This document shows, piece by piece, positions 1 to 11,950 of a stretch of 64,000 nucleotides of DNA (positions are counted from its first letter, which is position 1; the number at the start of each line of letters is the position of its first letter). The stretch is from Tillus elongatus. Taxonomy: Eukaryota > Arthropoda > Insecta > Coleoptera > Cleridae. A program made the position numbers and the translations under genes. The stretch lies in assembly GCA_964006375.1 (NCBI GenBank), contig OZ023265.1:157794118-157858117 (forward strand), given 5' to 3'. The notes under the pieces are model-generated. The model saw only the letters and a list, made by a program, of their open reading frames with translations, ran no database searches and was not told the DNA's origin.

Positions 1-275
1 GTTATGGTAGCGAATTTTCATTAAATGCTTCAAATTTGAATAGCTGAATTTGCTCTAAACTTATAAGGTTTGTTGGAAACACTTTAAGTTTATTTTTGAA
101 CAATTTTTATACACTTCAAGCAATAAAGTTATTCTCATAAAATATGGTACAATGTGTCTACTATATAGGTTATACTGGTAACCAAGTTTGATGCCTGCTC
201 TCTTATAAAACAGACATGTGCTGTTAGAATATTTTTATGAAAATTCACTACCATAACGCACTTGCTGCGTCCAGA
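1..275 (+). mobile_element. MITE family A, right-hand part (left end outside window)
   Basis: The segment begins inside the left terminal repeat (GTTATGGTAGCGAATTTT at position 1) and ends with the complementary terminal repeat, TTGCTGCGTCCAG, near 275. The inside matches other ~310 bp copies, for example 4684-4995 and 7246-7559. It has no coding capacity. The ends are inverted copies of CTGGACGCAGCAAGTGCGTT, so I read it as a non-autonomous DNA transposon. Its superfamily is unknown. Confidence 0.8.
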
Positions 276-303
276 CTTTTTCTTCATTTCCGAATATCAA
301 AAG

Positions 304-380
<77 letters not shown>
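304..380. repeat. (AT)n microsatellite
   Basis: Uninterrupted TA dinucleotide tract of about 77 bp, directly to the right of a MITE family A end. The apparent YIYIYI reading frame across it is an artefact of the repeat. Confidence 0.97.
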
Positions 381-384
<4 letters not shown>

Positions 385-820
385 TAGCAAAATGTATTGA
401 AACCCATCAATGGACCACGAACGGAAATTATGGGGCGTTTAAGAGGAGGATTATTCTGTAGTGCTTTGAAGTATACAGGTGACCCAGAAAAAAACGCAGC
501 TAATTAGAGTTTTTTTTTATGAAGCATACTGTATTTGACCTCAGTTTTCGATTTTTTGAATAACTTAAATCTAATCTTCTGTAAAACACCCTATGTCAAA
601 ACTCACTCGTTATCGCGTTATCACCATTTAAATTTAAGTTGCGCAGTAACTGCGGAAATAACTAAATATCTAAAATCAATGTGTATTTATGAAAATTTAC
701 ATTTAAAACAACAATCTACATTTTAAGTAAAGTGCAATACGACACAACTAAACTGAGAAAACGACTCTAGTGTAAACGTTTAAAATGCTGGTCGTTAACG
801 ATTTGACAAAACTGCAGTCT
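385..820. other. unassigned AT-rich DNA
   Basis: No repeat family, RNA or protein similarity recognised. Short open frames here have no domain features. Confidence 0.5.
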
Positions 821-821
821 T

Positions 822-1120
822 TTAATAAAATGTCTAATCGAAACCTGTAAACAAATTGGTGGCATCTGATTTATATCTTGTGACAGCCGGTCCTTCAGAC
901 ATTTAAAAGTGACTAGCCTATCTTGATACACTTTCTTTTTAAGTTTTCCCCATAAAAAATAGTCTAGCGGGGTTAAGTCTGGTGATTGGGGTGGCCATTC
1001 TACCGCGCCCTAACGTACTATCCATCCCTGCGGGAACACTGTATCTAGGAATGTGCAAACGGCTTGAGTAAAATGAGGGGTCAGATGAGTTGCAGTTAGA
1101 TTTTAAAGCCCATTTACTAG
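822..1120 (-). pseudogene. mariner-like transposase, C-terminal fragment
   Basis: On the minus strand the conceptual translation contains the block WPPQSPDLTPLDYFLWGKLK, typical of the third catalytic Asp region of insect IS630/Tc1/mariner transposases. It is preceded by a degenerate stretch with the sense of FLDTVFPQGWI. A short frame change lies near 1013 and there is no start codon, so this is a broken fragment covering only the C-terminal part. It could derive from the same transposase family as the N-terminal fragment at 13905-14430, which keeps the complementary half. No terminal inverted repeats were found next to it. Confidence 0.85.
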
Positions 1121-1129
1121 TCATTTTTA

Positions 1130-1500
1130 TAATATATTTAGGAATGTTTTACAGATATCATATATTGGTATTATTATTGTAGTTCAGAATTGTTGTAAAA
1201 TCTTTTTAGACACTTGTTTAGATTTGAGTTTTAACATAGGCTATTATAGAATATATCATTTAGAAATTTATTTTAAAAAATTATGTATTTATTTATTTTC
1301 TTAAACGTAAGTACGTAATATAAATTTGAAGTCGGACAACTTCTTGTAAAGTTTGATCTAGTTTTAGGCCAGGGAATGTTTTTTGCTCACATAATTATAT
1401 TAGGGGCCTTAATGTCTGAACTTTGTGCCTGGGCATAAAAGGCCAGAGGGTAATTAAGACGGTCTGCTAAAACACAAATGATGTACAACATGCTTGATTA
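1130..1500. other. unassigned AT-rich DNA
   Basis: Nothing recognised beyond low-complexity A/T runs. Confidence 0.5.
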
Positions 1501-1502
1501 AT

Positions 1503-3066
1503 CAATGCCAGGAAAGCGTCTGGCCTTGACAAGATCGCAGAAATTGTTCTCAAAAAATGCACACCAGAACTTGCTCCTGTCCTGACTCGTCTATTTCACA
1601 CATCTTACAATAGAGGCATATTCCCCAGTAACTGGAAAACTGCTCGAGTACAACCCGTCCTCAAAAAGGGATCCACAGCGCTTCCTAGCAACTACAGGCC
1701 TATCTGTCTCCTTTCAGTCGTTTCTAAAGTGATAGAAAAGTATATTAACACCAAATTACTGAAATTTCTTGAAAAACAGAGCATAATCCACTACAGGCAG
1801 TATGGACTCCCTCAGCGCAGATCAACTGTCGACCTCCTTTCCTTTGTCACCCATTCTTGGAAGAAGTCTATGGAACTACACGGTCAACCCGTGATTGTCG
1901 CTCTGGACATATCCAAAGCATTCGACCAGGTCTGGCACGCAGCGCTGCTTAATAAATTTCCGGCCTATGGCCTACCACCAAAACTCTGTACCTGGACAGC
2001 AAATTTCCTCTCCAACCGGAGCATTTCGGTTGTCGTGGATGGCTATTCCCCTAAACTATATCCAATTAATGCAGAAGTCCCTCAAGGTTCAGCTTTAGCC
2101 CCTACTTTGCTTCTTTTTCACATGAATAACCTCTATAGCACATCCAACCCAGTTCACAGTTACGCGGAAGACAGCACCCTCCACTCAAATATACAATATT
2201 CTAAGCCCGTCTCTTTAGCCCAATTAGCCGAGGAGGATCGCAGACTCTTTCTCTGTGGATCTCCAAAAAAATATTAGACTGGGGAAGTAGAAATCTTGTA
2301 TAATTCAACTCCACCGAATCACAGTATCGCTTTCTATCTCATAAGAGATACACCAGCCCTAGACCCATCACAATAAACAACCAAATTATTCAAAATAATG
2401 AAACCATTTCACTTGTTGGCATTTCTATGGATCGAAATATAAATTGGCACCAACATCTCACATCAATTGCAGAAGCGGCTGCTAAGAAATTAGGTTTCCT
2501 CTTCCGGGCTCGCAAATACTTTTCGCCAGCTAATCTCTATATCTTATAAACTTCACAAATAAGGCTAAACCTCGAATTCTGCTCTCACATCTAGGGTTCC
2601 GCTGTCGCTTCTACACTCGCTATCACGGACTCCATTCAGACGAGAGCTATGCGTCTCATCGGTGACCCTACTTTCACCCAAATGTTGCCATCCCTTGCCC
2701 ACCGACGTGCAGTTGGTGACCTCTCTCTCTTTTATAGATATCTGCACGGGTACTGCGCAGAGGAGCTTTCTTCCCTAGTTCATCCACCGGCTGCCCCCAA
2801 CAGATCTACCAGGGGAAAAGAGCGAATGCACCCTTTTAATGTCCAGGTCACTAGACATAGAACATCCTGCTATGCCCGCTCTTTTGTCCCGAGGACTTCC
2901 GAGTTGTAGAATTCCTTGCCGGAACATGTTTTTCCTTCTCCTCCGAACTTCCAAACCTTCAAGTCCAGAATTAACAAGTTGCCTCTTTCCTTCTTGTCGA
3001 CACCCACGGTACGATAGTATCTAGGCTGTAAGCCCTGATGGTGTGGTGTTGAAATATTTAAAAAAA
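1503..3066 (+). mobile_element. LINE family J1, copy A (5'-truncated Jockey/CR1-like element)
   Basis: Truncated non-LTR retrotransposon. Reading frames show reverse transcriptase blocks in order: ASGLDKI and NYRPICLLS near 1515-1715, then the frame 1729-2277 with ALDISKAFDQVWH (palm motif A) and VPQGSALAPTL (motif B). Motif C is altered: YAED at 2161-2172 instead of YADD, so this copy should lack polymerase activity. A degraded C-terminal region follows (ATRAMRLIGDPTFTQ block, 2649 onward) and a 3' end with an A-rich tail near 3060. Premature stops and frameshifts occur, for example after 2277. Endonuclease and any ORF1 are missing. The 3' terminus is the same as in copies B and C. Clade placement is by general resemblance only. 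Confidence 0.92.
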
Positions 3067-3095
3067 ATTCCCTTTAAAAACGACATTAAAAACAT

Positions 3096-3146
3096 TTTTA
3101 ACAAAATTCGCTACCATAATGCACTTGCTGCGTCCAGGCTTTTATT
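3096..3146 (-). repeat. solo MITE family A end
   Basis: Only the terminal TTCGCTACCATAATGCACTT and following TGCTGCGTCCAG are present, immediately before a complete copy at 3174. Confidence 0.75.
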
Positions 3147-3173
3147 TTCTGGGTCAAGATTGGAAAATATAAA

Positions 3174-3487
3174 GTCTGGACGAAGCAAGTGAGTTAGGGT
3201 AGTGAATTTTTATAAAAATAGCAAATATGTTTTTTTTTAAAGAAAGCAGTCATCAAATGTGCTTATCAGTATAACCTGTATAGGCGAAACACAATGTACC
3301 ATATTTTATCAAAATAACTTTATTTTTTTACAATTCACAAACATTTTCTGAAAATTAACTCAAAATGTTTCCGAAAAAACTGGTTTCCCGGCAAACGCAC
3401 CTTGTAGGTTACTAAAAAATTTAGCTATTCAAATTTGAAGCATTTAATGAAAAGTCGCTACCATAACCTTCTTGCTGCGTCCAGGCT
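3174..3487. mobile_element. MITE family A, complete copy (~314 bp)
   Basis: Left end CTGGACGAAGCAAGTGAGTT and right end ...TTCTTGCTGCGTCCAG are inverted repeats. The orientation of the inner sequence is opposite to copies at 4684 and 7246. No open frame. Confidence 0.85.
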
Positions 3488-3629
3488 TTTTTAAGTTTCA
3501 TTATCAAGTTGAATTAAAGGCAAGATTAATGCTATTTTGTGTATGTCTATAGAAATAATCCACTAACTGAGAATTATCATAACGTAATCCAGGTGTATTG
3601 TTAACAAAATTATTGTTTATATAATTGGA

Positions 3630-4680
<1,051 letters not shown>

Positions 4681-4683
4681 ATT

Positions 4684-4995
4684 CTGGATGCAGCAAGTGC
4701 GTTATGGTAGCGAATTTTGATCAAATGCTTCATATTTCAATATCCCAATTTGCGATTAACCTATAAGGTTGACCAAGAAACGAGTTTTTCCGGGAACATT
4801 TTAAGTTTACTTTTGGAAATTTTTGTACATTTTCACACAATAGTGTTATTTTGATGAGACATGGCACATTGTTTTTACTATAAATGTTATACTGGTAACC
4901 AAAATTGATGCCTGCTTTCTTAAAAAGAAAACACATACTTTCAATAAAAACATTTTTATGAAAATTCACTACCATAACGCACTTGCTGCGTCCAG
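4684..4995. mobile_element. MITE family A, complete copy (~312 bp)
   Basis: CTGGATGCAGCAAGTGCGTT at the left and the inverted counterpart ending TTGCTGCGTCCAG at 4995. It adjoins family B copy 1 directly. Confidence 0.88.
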
Positions 4996-4999
4996 AGTT

Positions 5000-5625
5000 T
5001 TTTTAATGATTTGGTAGCGTAGTATTATCTTTGTCATTACTACTATTATAGAGTCACAATGGTTTTGAGTGTAATTTGTAAATAATACCGCTTATAATAA
5101 CCCATATTTCAAGCGAGAGTAAGCTGGATGTAATATTTTATAAATTTATCAACCAACAGCCTTGCTGTTGCATATAAACAGCCTCATATAACAAAGTAAT
5201 GGGTTCCCAGTGATGAACAAGATAATTTCGAACAAAATGTTCCGGATAATCCAGACTTATACGTAGCGTAGACTAAATGCCCGTTGGGATCGCCAAAAAA
5301 GTAGAATTGTGGACTTTGCTGCGACCTGGGAGAAGGAATAATAGCGCTGTTAGGTATTTGAAATGTGATTCCCACAGGAATACAGGCTACAAAACTGGAG
5401 TAAACCGAAGTTCCCTAACTTTATTAATAATAGAAACCAGAGATATATTCTGTGTAACCAGAAATGACACCACGGCGGAAATGAGACCGCAATATTTTTT
5501 ATGGTGAAAATGTCACCCGTGTGCTTAGTCTACTACAATATTAATAGAGCGCAAGTATTCGTTACGAATATTGCCGCGCCGAAGTTACTTATACATTGGG
5601 AATGTGTGGATAGATACAACAAAAG
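5000..5625. other. unassigned region
   Basis: Somewhat less AT-rich than its surroundings in 5270-5500, but the open frame there (5277-5507) shows no domain I recognise. No repeat family assigned. Confidence 0.45.
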
Positions 5626-5627
5626 TC

Positions 5628-5690
5628 TGTACGCAGCAAGTGCGTTAGAGTAGTGAATTTTGATAAAAATGTTTTTAGTAGCAAATAGGT
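5628..5690 (+). repeat. MITE family A left end, truncated
   Basis: CTGTACGCAGCAAGTGCGTT followed by ~45 bp of MITE interior, then fused to family B at about 5690. Confidence 0.75.
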
Positions 5691-5826
5691 CTTTTTAGTG
5701 AATTTTTATTTTAAAAAAATCACTAGTAGAGAGGTATCGATGGTGAGACTTTGCAAATGAGCGCGAGTATGGGCCCCTAGAACCCATATCCGGGGTCAGT
5801 TTCAATTTTTATATGTTTATATATAT

Positions 5827-5908
<82 letters not shown>

Positions 5909-6890
5909 CCAACCGATAACTCAAAAAATAATTAACCGATTTTGATGAAACTCGGCAGGTGCCTTTCTTTTATTGCAGCTTGGACGAGTTCGTTAGCCAG
6001 GAAAATCGGACAAGGTTTTCCGGGAAAATGTTGAGTTTCCTTTGGAAAAAAATTTTCTCCAAAAATTACAAAGATATTTCGATGAAATTTGGTGTACATA
6101 TTGCTTTAGGAAAGACCTAACTATGTGCCAAAATTTTATTTATTTTTAATATCACCGCGTTTCATTGACAATGGCTTATATGAGATCTAGTATGTCGTTG
6201 CCCTGGTAACGGAACATTTGATATTATTGCGCAGGTCTGTTAGACGCTGTAACTGATGTCGTATGGTATTGGTATGAGATTATTTATATGTTTATTTGTT
6301 TGAGTCAACGAATTATTTGTGTCATTTGGGAAATTTTTATATACAAGTGCAAATTATTCCTTTATTAATGTTAGTGGGTGGATTAAACAGTGTTTGTTAT
6401 GTTTTATCAACACATAGAAAGGATCGAAGTTTTACAAAAGGGGCTGATATGCAACAAGTTAGTTATTTTCGCTTTGATGCTTTGGCGGTAGTTTTAGTTA
6501 ATTTTATGGTTTAACGGTCCCTAATTTTTAGCTAATTTTCGTACAAAAAATTCGTCAATGAGGAGACCGCGACTTTAGAATTTTAAAAAGATTTCTTCAA
6601 ATGAACGCAAACTAGGCATCCTGGAATCCATATCCGGGTTTACGTTCAGTTTTGATCTGCTTACATATATACAGGATGACGCGTTTCTACGGTAAAGCTG
6701 AATATAATTATTATTATACAAGAGACGAGAAAAATTGTATAACATAATTATAGGGTGTCTTGAGCTGCATCTTATAAAATTATTTTGACAATCACCGGCT
6801 GGCCCATAAGTCGTTGCTGATGCCTACAATTTTCTTTCGAACAGCCTTATTTTATTGCATTTTTTATCGAAATTTGTTTGTAAGAAAAAA
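5690..6890 (+). mobile_element. family B element, copy 2
   Basis: Same order of landmarks as copy 1: a CACTAGTAGAGAGGTATCG variant, the CCATATCCGGGGTCAG block, (AT)n at 5818-5904, CCGATAACTCAAAAAATAA, AGCCAGGAAAATCGG. The right part (6540-6890) repeats the TTCGTCAATGAGGAGACC block, so this copy may be two nested units. Confidence 0.72.
5818..5904. repeat. (AT)n microsatellite
   Basis: TA tract with a few imperfections at its left edge (CACATATATA), within family B. Confidence 0.96.
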
Positions 6891-6892
6891 AA

Positions 6893-7191
6893 TCAAGACG
6901 CAGTAAGTGCGTTTTGGTAGCAAATTTTCATTAAATGCTTCAGATTTCAATAACTCAATTTGCTATTAACCTAAGGTTTGTTGGCTAGGAAACCAACGTT
7001 TAAAGTTTATTGTCAGAAAATTTTTGCACATTTTCAAACAATAAGTTATTTAGATAAAATATGGCATATTTTTTCTACTATATAGGTTATACCGGTAACC
7101 AAATTAATGACTGCTTGCATTAAAAAGGCATATTTGATATTCAAATCATTTTTATAAAAATTCACTGCTATAACGCACTTGCTGCGTCCAG
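6893..7191. mobile_element. MITE family A, complete copy (~299 bp)
   Basis: Diverged left end (AAGACGCAGTAAGTGCGTT) and well-preserved right end at 7191. Some internal deletion relative to 7246-7559. Confidence 0.82.
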
Positions 7192-7245
7192 AGTTTTTTA
7201 ATCAAACACGTCTTATGTTTATTGCATTTTTGCATGCAAGAAATT

Positions 7246-7559
7246 CTGGACGCAGCAAGTGCTATATGGTAGCGAATTTTGATTAAATGTTTCATATTTC
7301 AATAGCTCAATTTGCTATTAACCTACAAGGTTGACACAGAAAAATTTTGTTTCGGGAACACTTTAAGTTTAATTTCGAAAATTTTTGTACATTTTCAAAC
7401 AATAAAGTTATTTTGATGAAACATGGTACATTATTTTTATTATATAGGTTATACTGGTAACCAAATTTGATGCCTGCTTTCTTAAAAAAACACACACATA
7501 TTTGTTATTAAAAACATTTTAATGAAAATTCACTACCATAACGCACTTGCTGCGTCCAG
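7246..7559. mobile_element. MITE family A, complete copy (~314 bp)
   Basis: CTGGACGCAGCAAGTGC at the left, inverted right end at 7547-7559. One of the best-preserved copies; useful as a family reference. Confidence 0.88.
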
Positions 7560-7574
7560 AATTTTTTAATTAAA

Positions 7575-8060
7575 GCAGCCATCAAATTTGGTTACCAGCA
7601 TAACCTATTTTTATTAAAATAGCTTTGTTGTTTCAAAAAGTACACAAATTTTTCGACATAAGACATAAAAAGTTCAAGAAAAAACTAGTCCGATTTTCCT
7701 GGCCAACAAACATCTTCAAGCTATTTACCCACCTAGTAAGACATAATTATTCACAAGAAGCTTTCCGACGAAACTCACAAAAAATTTCCATAAAAATTTT
7801 CAAACAATTTTTTCACGAAAATCCGAAAACATTTTTCTTATTATGTATTTATTACCAAACGGTCACAAATTTAAACAAATTTAGCAAATATTTCAGAGCG
7901 TAAATTCAGAGCTGAATACAGCATCTCGATTTTACTATCTCCCTATTGGTATGGACGCCATATCATAATTTTTCATGTGCCAAAAATGCGAAAAGTTTCA
8001 AAACAGTTGAATTAACTCAAAAACGTTGAACGCTTTCACTTTTTTCACTAAAAACAGCAA
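7575..8060. repeat. family C AT-rich repeat
   Basis: Shares blocks with 18490-19195: AGCTTTGTTGTTTCAAAAAG, GTCCGATTTTCCTGGCCAA, and CTCAAAAACGTTGAACGCT. Non-coding. It may be the interior of a longer relative of MITE family A, because the copy at 18463 starts with a family A end. Confidence 0.6.
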
Positions 8061-8067
8061 TATAATA

Positions 8068-10035
8068 GGATCAAAATGCTCACAAAAGGCTTCTACACAA
8101 TCCCAGTCAAGAAAACCGTCAAACATTTAACAACACAAGAAACCGCTATGCCCACATTCTTTCTGAAGCAAAAAGCCCGTTTAATAACCAGATCAAAAAC
8201 AAAGCCCTCTTAAGCTCCCGCGGCAGCAAACTCTTCTGGACTCTTGCAAAATCTATTGGGAATAATTTCTGCAAGAGCACGTTCCCACCTCTTGTCTCAG
8301 GGGATGATATTGTTTCTACCGCCCTGGGCAAGGTTGAACTTTTTGCTTCGTTGTTCGCCGGAAATTCTACTCTCAACCCACATTGAAATGTTCATCCACC
8401 AACAGTGACGCGCATAAAATGACGGATATCATTTTCAAAACTAAAAAGGTACGAAAGATGCTATCTTCTCTCAATACCAGGAAAGCCTCTGGCCTTGACA
8501 CGATCCCAGCAATTATACTCAAAAAATGCGCACCAGAACTTGCTCCTGTCCTAACTCGTCCGTTTCAGACATCTTACAATAGAGGCACTACTAGGGAATG
8601 TAACTGGAAAACTACCCGTCCCCAAGAAGGGATCCAAAGCGCTTCCTAGCAACTACAAGCCTATTTCTCTCCTTTCAGTCGTCTCTAAAGTGATGGAAAA
8701 ATATATAAACACCGAATTACTATAATTTATGCAAAAACGCAGTCTAATCCACGACAGGCAGTATGGATTCCGTCAGCGCAGATCAACTGCCGACCTCCTT
8801 TCCTTTGTCACCCATTCTTGGAACAAGTCTATGGAATTACACCGTGAATCCCAGATTATCGCTCTAGACATATCCAAAGAATTCGACCAGGTCTGGCACG
8901 CAGTACTGCTTAATAAACTTCCTGTCAATGGACTACCACCAAAACTCTGTACCTGGATAGCAAATTTCCTCTCCAACCGGACCATTTCTGTTGTCGTGGA
9001 TGGCCATTCCTCTAAACTGTTGTCAATTAATGCAGGAGTTCCTCAAGTTTCAGCTTTAGCCCCTACTTTGTTTCTTCTCCACATCAATGACCTTCTCTCT
9101 AGCACATCCAACCTAGTTCACAGTTACGCCGACGACAGCACCCTCCACTCAGATATACAATATTCTAAGCCTGTCTCTTTAGCCCAATTAGATGAGGATC
9201 GCAGACTCATGGAGAGTTCTGTCTCCGTGGATCTTCTAAAAATATTAGACTGAGGAAGTAGAAATCTTGTACAATTCAACCCCACCATATCACAGTCTTG
9301 CTTTCTTTCTTATAATTGATACACCAGCCCTAGATCCATTACAATGAACAACCACGTTATTCCAAGTAATGAGTTCTTTTCACTTGTTGGCATTTCTGTG
9401 GATCGAAATCTCAATTAGCACCAACATGTCACATCAATTGCAGAAGCGGCTGCTAAGAAATTATGTTTCCTCTTCCGGGCTCGAAAATACTTTTCACCAG
9501 CTAATCTCTATACCTTATATACTTCACAAATAAGAGCAAACCTCGAATATTGCTCCCACATCTGAGGTGCCGCTGCCGCTTCTACACTCGCTATCATGGA
9601 CTCCATTCAGAAGAGAGCTATACGTCTCATCGGTGACCCTACCCTCACCCAAAGGCTGCCATCCCTTGCTCACCGACGTGCCGTTGGTGACCTATCTTTT
9701 TTATAGATATCTGCACGGGCACTGCTCAGAAGAGCTTTCTCCCATAGTTCCTTCACCTGCTGCCCCCAACAGATCTACCAGGGGAACAGAGCGAATTCAC
9801 CCTTTTACTGTCCAGGTCACCAGACAGAGAACATCTTGTTATGCCCGCTCTCTTCTCTGGAGGACTTCCAAGTTGTGGTATTCCTTGCCGGCACATGTTT
9901 TTTCTTCTCCCCCGAACCTCCAAACCTTCAAGTCCAGCATTAACAAGTTGCCTCCTTCTTCCTTGTCGACACCCACGGTACGATAGTATTTAGGCTGTAG
10001 GCCCTCGTGGTGTGTTGTTGAAATATAAAAAAAAG
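8068..10035 (+). mobile_element. LINE family J1, copy B (5'-truncated)
   Basis: The left part carries the linker between endonuclease and RT (TRFYTIPVKKTVKHLTTQET-like). Frame 8383-8649 has the RT N-terminal block (KASGLDTIPAIILKKCAPEL). Frame 8729-9253 holds motif A (ALDISKEFDQVWH, with K-E in place of the usual K-A), motif B (VPQVSALAPTLF, where the usual G after Q is V) and an intact motif C YADD at 9125-9136. Frameshifts separate these frames, so the copy is dead. The C-terminal domain (9430-9990) contains EYCSHI-like and NRSTRGTERIHPF blocks. The 3' end is A-rich at about 10035. It lies between family C and a MITE end. Confidence 0.92.
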
Positions 10036-10069
10036 AAATAACATAATGTGTGTTCCATTAAAAAAAGTC

Positions 10070-10115
10070 TGGACACAGCAAGTGCGTTATGGTAGTGAAT
10101 TTTCATAGAAATGAT
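10070..10115 (+). repeat. MITE family A left end, truncated
   Basis: CTGGACACAGCAAGTGCGTT and about 25 bp of interior only. Confidence 0.75.
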
Positions 10116-10119
10116 CTGG

Positions 10120-10320
10120 AACGAAATATTTTTATACCTTTTTTGTCCTGTAACGTATAAATACAAATTTCGGCATACAGTTTTCTTTTAATGTCATACA
10201 CTTGTGTTCCAAATTTGATTACTATAGCTTTATGATTTATGGACATATTTTTTCCGTAAGAAAACGCAAAATTTCTGGGAAAACCTGGGCCGATTTTCCT
10301 GGCTAGCGAACTTCGTATTT
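10120..10320 (-). repeat. family B fragment, reverse orientation
   Basis: Contains the complement of the family B block around AGCCAGGAAAATCGG (here CCGATTTTCCTGGCTAGCGA at about 10291). It ends where the retrozyme-like array begins. Confidence 0.7.
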
Positions 10321-10399
10321 CGTGTCATATATTTAGTGTTGGAGGGCTGGATACCGTAGCCGTTTAGCTTTATAGGTGTATTTTCGCTGCAATTAGTAT

Positions 10400-10436
10400 A
10401 CCGGACTGACGAGCTGTATTTAGAGCGAAACCGGTT
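10400..10436 (+). ncRNA. hammerhead ribozyme, damaged (unit 1 of + array)
   Basis: Core CTGACGA is at 10406-10412, then a stem II with mismatches (GCTGTATTTAGAGC) and GAAACCGGT. The cleavage C and the 3' strand of stem I (CTACGGT in the other units) are missing, a 7 nt deletion between two GGT repeats. Predicted inactive. Confidence 0.75.
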
Positions 10437-10708
10437 CTAATTGTGGAGAGGATGCATCTAGTCTTACATACTTCCCTATATTTGGGTAAAAATGGGCCTG
10501 GGCTGACAATTTACTAATTTGTTAGTTGGTTGCATACAGTCTCTATTTTTTAACATTCTGTGTTATTTGGAGCTGCCGCGACAACATACTATTTGGTTCC
10601 GCAACGAGGTGGCGGCACGTGTTTCGTTTCTTACATCTCACTTAGTATTGGAAGGCTGGCTACAATCTCTATATTACTTTATAGGTGTATTTTCGCTGCA
10701 ATTAGTAT

Positions 10709-10751
10709 GCCGTACTGACGAGCTCTAATTAGAGCGAAACCGGTCCATGGT
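10709..10751 (+). ncRNA. type I hammerhead ribozyme (unit 2 of + array)
   Basis: Stem I strand GCCGTA (10709-10714); core CTGACGA (10715-10721); perfect stem II hairpin GCTCTAATTAGAGC (10722-10735); GAA then ACCGGT palindromic stem III (10736-10744); cleavage C at 10745; stem I return strand CATGGT (10746-10751), with one A-C mismatch. All invariant core residues are present. Stem III has no loop as a monomer, so activity would need a dimeric transcript or a very tight turn, as proposed for minimal animal hammerheads. Confidence 0.85.
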
Positions 10752-10869
10752 TCTAATTGTGATGAGAATGCATCAAGCCTTACAGATTTCACCTTTTATT
10801 CATTTTTTTAGTCATTCGTTTCATTTTACCCTTGTCTGATCAGATTGTTGTTATTCCGATAATTTTTTT

Positions 10870-11606
10870 GGGTATGCGTCATAACAATAAATTTAGTACC
10901 AAAATCTACATCTGTACATTTCTTGACAAAAAAGTTAGAGGCATTTAAAGAAAAATTGGGATTTTCCTCTTAAAACGTCACTATTTGAAACGTCAAAATT
11001 GGCAACATTTTGGGCAAAAAACGTGAAACGAATAGGGATTATATAGAGAAAATGTTGCAAGATCAGTGTTTTGCAAACGCTTAAGTTTTAGCGACAACCG
11101 TAATTGTCCTTTTTACTAAAATACTTGCAGAAAATTAATTTTATCTAGACCCTTTCTCTAATGCTTTGGCAATAGTTTCAGTTATAGAGTTTATCGTTTA
11201 ATGATATATAATTTTTGTCGAATGTTTGCAGAAAAAATTCGTTAATGAGGAGGCAGTCACTTTTGAATTTTGAAAAGGTTTCTTCAAATGAGCGCGAAGT
11301 AGGATCCGCAGAACCCATATTCGGGGTTAGTTTCAGTTTTTATCCGCTTTCATATACACGGTGACGCATTTCTACGGTTAAGCTCAATATATCCGTTATT
11401 ATATAAGATGCGAGAAAAATTGAATATGTTACTTATAGGCTGTCTTGAGCTGCATCCTATAAAATTAGTTTTACAATCATAGATGGCCCATAAGTTGTTG
11501 GTAATACCAATTATCTTTTTTTTTTCTTTTCAATCAGACACACCTTATATTATTATATTTTTGCATTGTCCATGGAAATATAATGGATTTTTGTAATAAA
11601 AGAAAC
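10870..11606 (+). repeat. family B, right half without (AT)n
   Basis: Blocks AAAAACGTCACTATTTGAAACG, TAGACCCTTTCTCTAATGCT and CTCAATATATCCGTTATTAT follow in family B order. It ends at a MITE family A copy, the same arrangement as 3630-4995, so family B plus MITE A may be one composite element. Confidence 0.7.
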
Positions 11607-11916
11607 TCAGGACGCAGCAAGTGCGCTATAGTAGCGAATTTTCATTATATGTTTCAAACTTCAACAGCTCAATTTGATATTAACTTCACGTTCGTTGGCT
11701 AGGAACCAGTTTTTTCGGGAACATTTTGTTTGTTAGTTTTCGAAAAATTTTTACATTTTCAAACAATAAAGTTGTTTTCTTGAAATATGGTACATTGTTT
11801 CTGCCTATATAGGTTATACTGGGAACCAAATTTCATGACTGCTTTCTTTAGAAGAAACTGCTTTCTTTAGAAGAAACCTGTTTACGAAAGTTCACCACAA
11901 TAACGCACTTGCTGTG
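11607..11916. mobile_element. MITE family A copy
   Basis: Left end CTCAGGACGCAGCAAGTGCG and right end ATAACGCACTTGCTGTG. The outermost right bases are replaced by a T run. Confidence 0.82.
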
Positions 11917-11950
11917 TTTTTTTTTTAAATAAAATACAAGGAAATATAGA

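Larger units (their letters stand above)
10322..10783 (+). mobile_element. retrozyme-like tandem array, ~1.5 units of a ~315 bp sequence
   Basis: Two head-to-tail partial units. GTGTTGGAGGGCTGG near 10335 recurs as GTATTGGAAGGCTGG near 10647, and TTTTCGCTGCAATTAGTAT recurs at 10381 and 10690. Each unit has a hammerhead ribozyme core; the second is nearly complete and the first has lost 7 nt at the cleavage site. The same unit, in opposite orientation, makes up 23421-24110, and both arrays end at the same 3' boundary (AGCCTTAC). Tandem repeats of 170-400 nt with type I hammerheads are the hallmark of metazoan retrozymes. No protein is encoded. Repeat identity and ribozyme motif are seen; mobility is inferred. 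Confidence 0.82.

Noticed and set aside
3174..3487. Short direct/inverted repeats as a CRISPR array
   Set aside because: Repeats are dispersed transposon ends, not regularly spaced short units with unique spacers; the DNA is eukaryotic.
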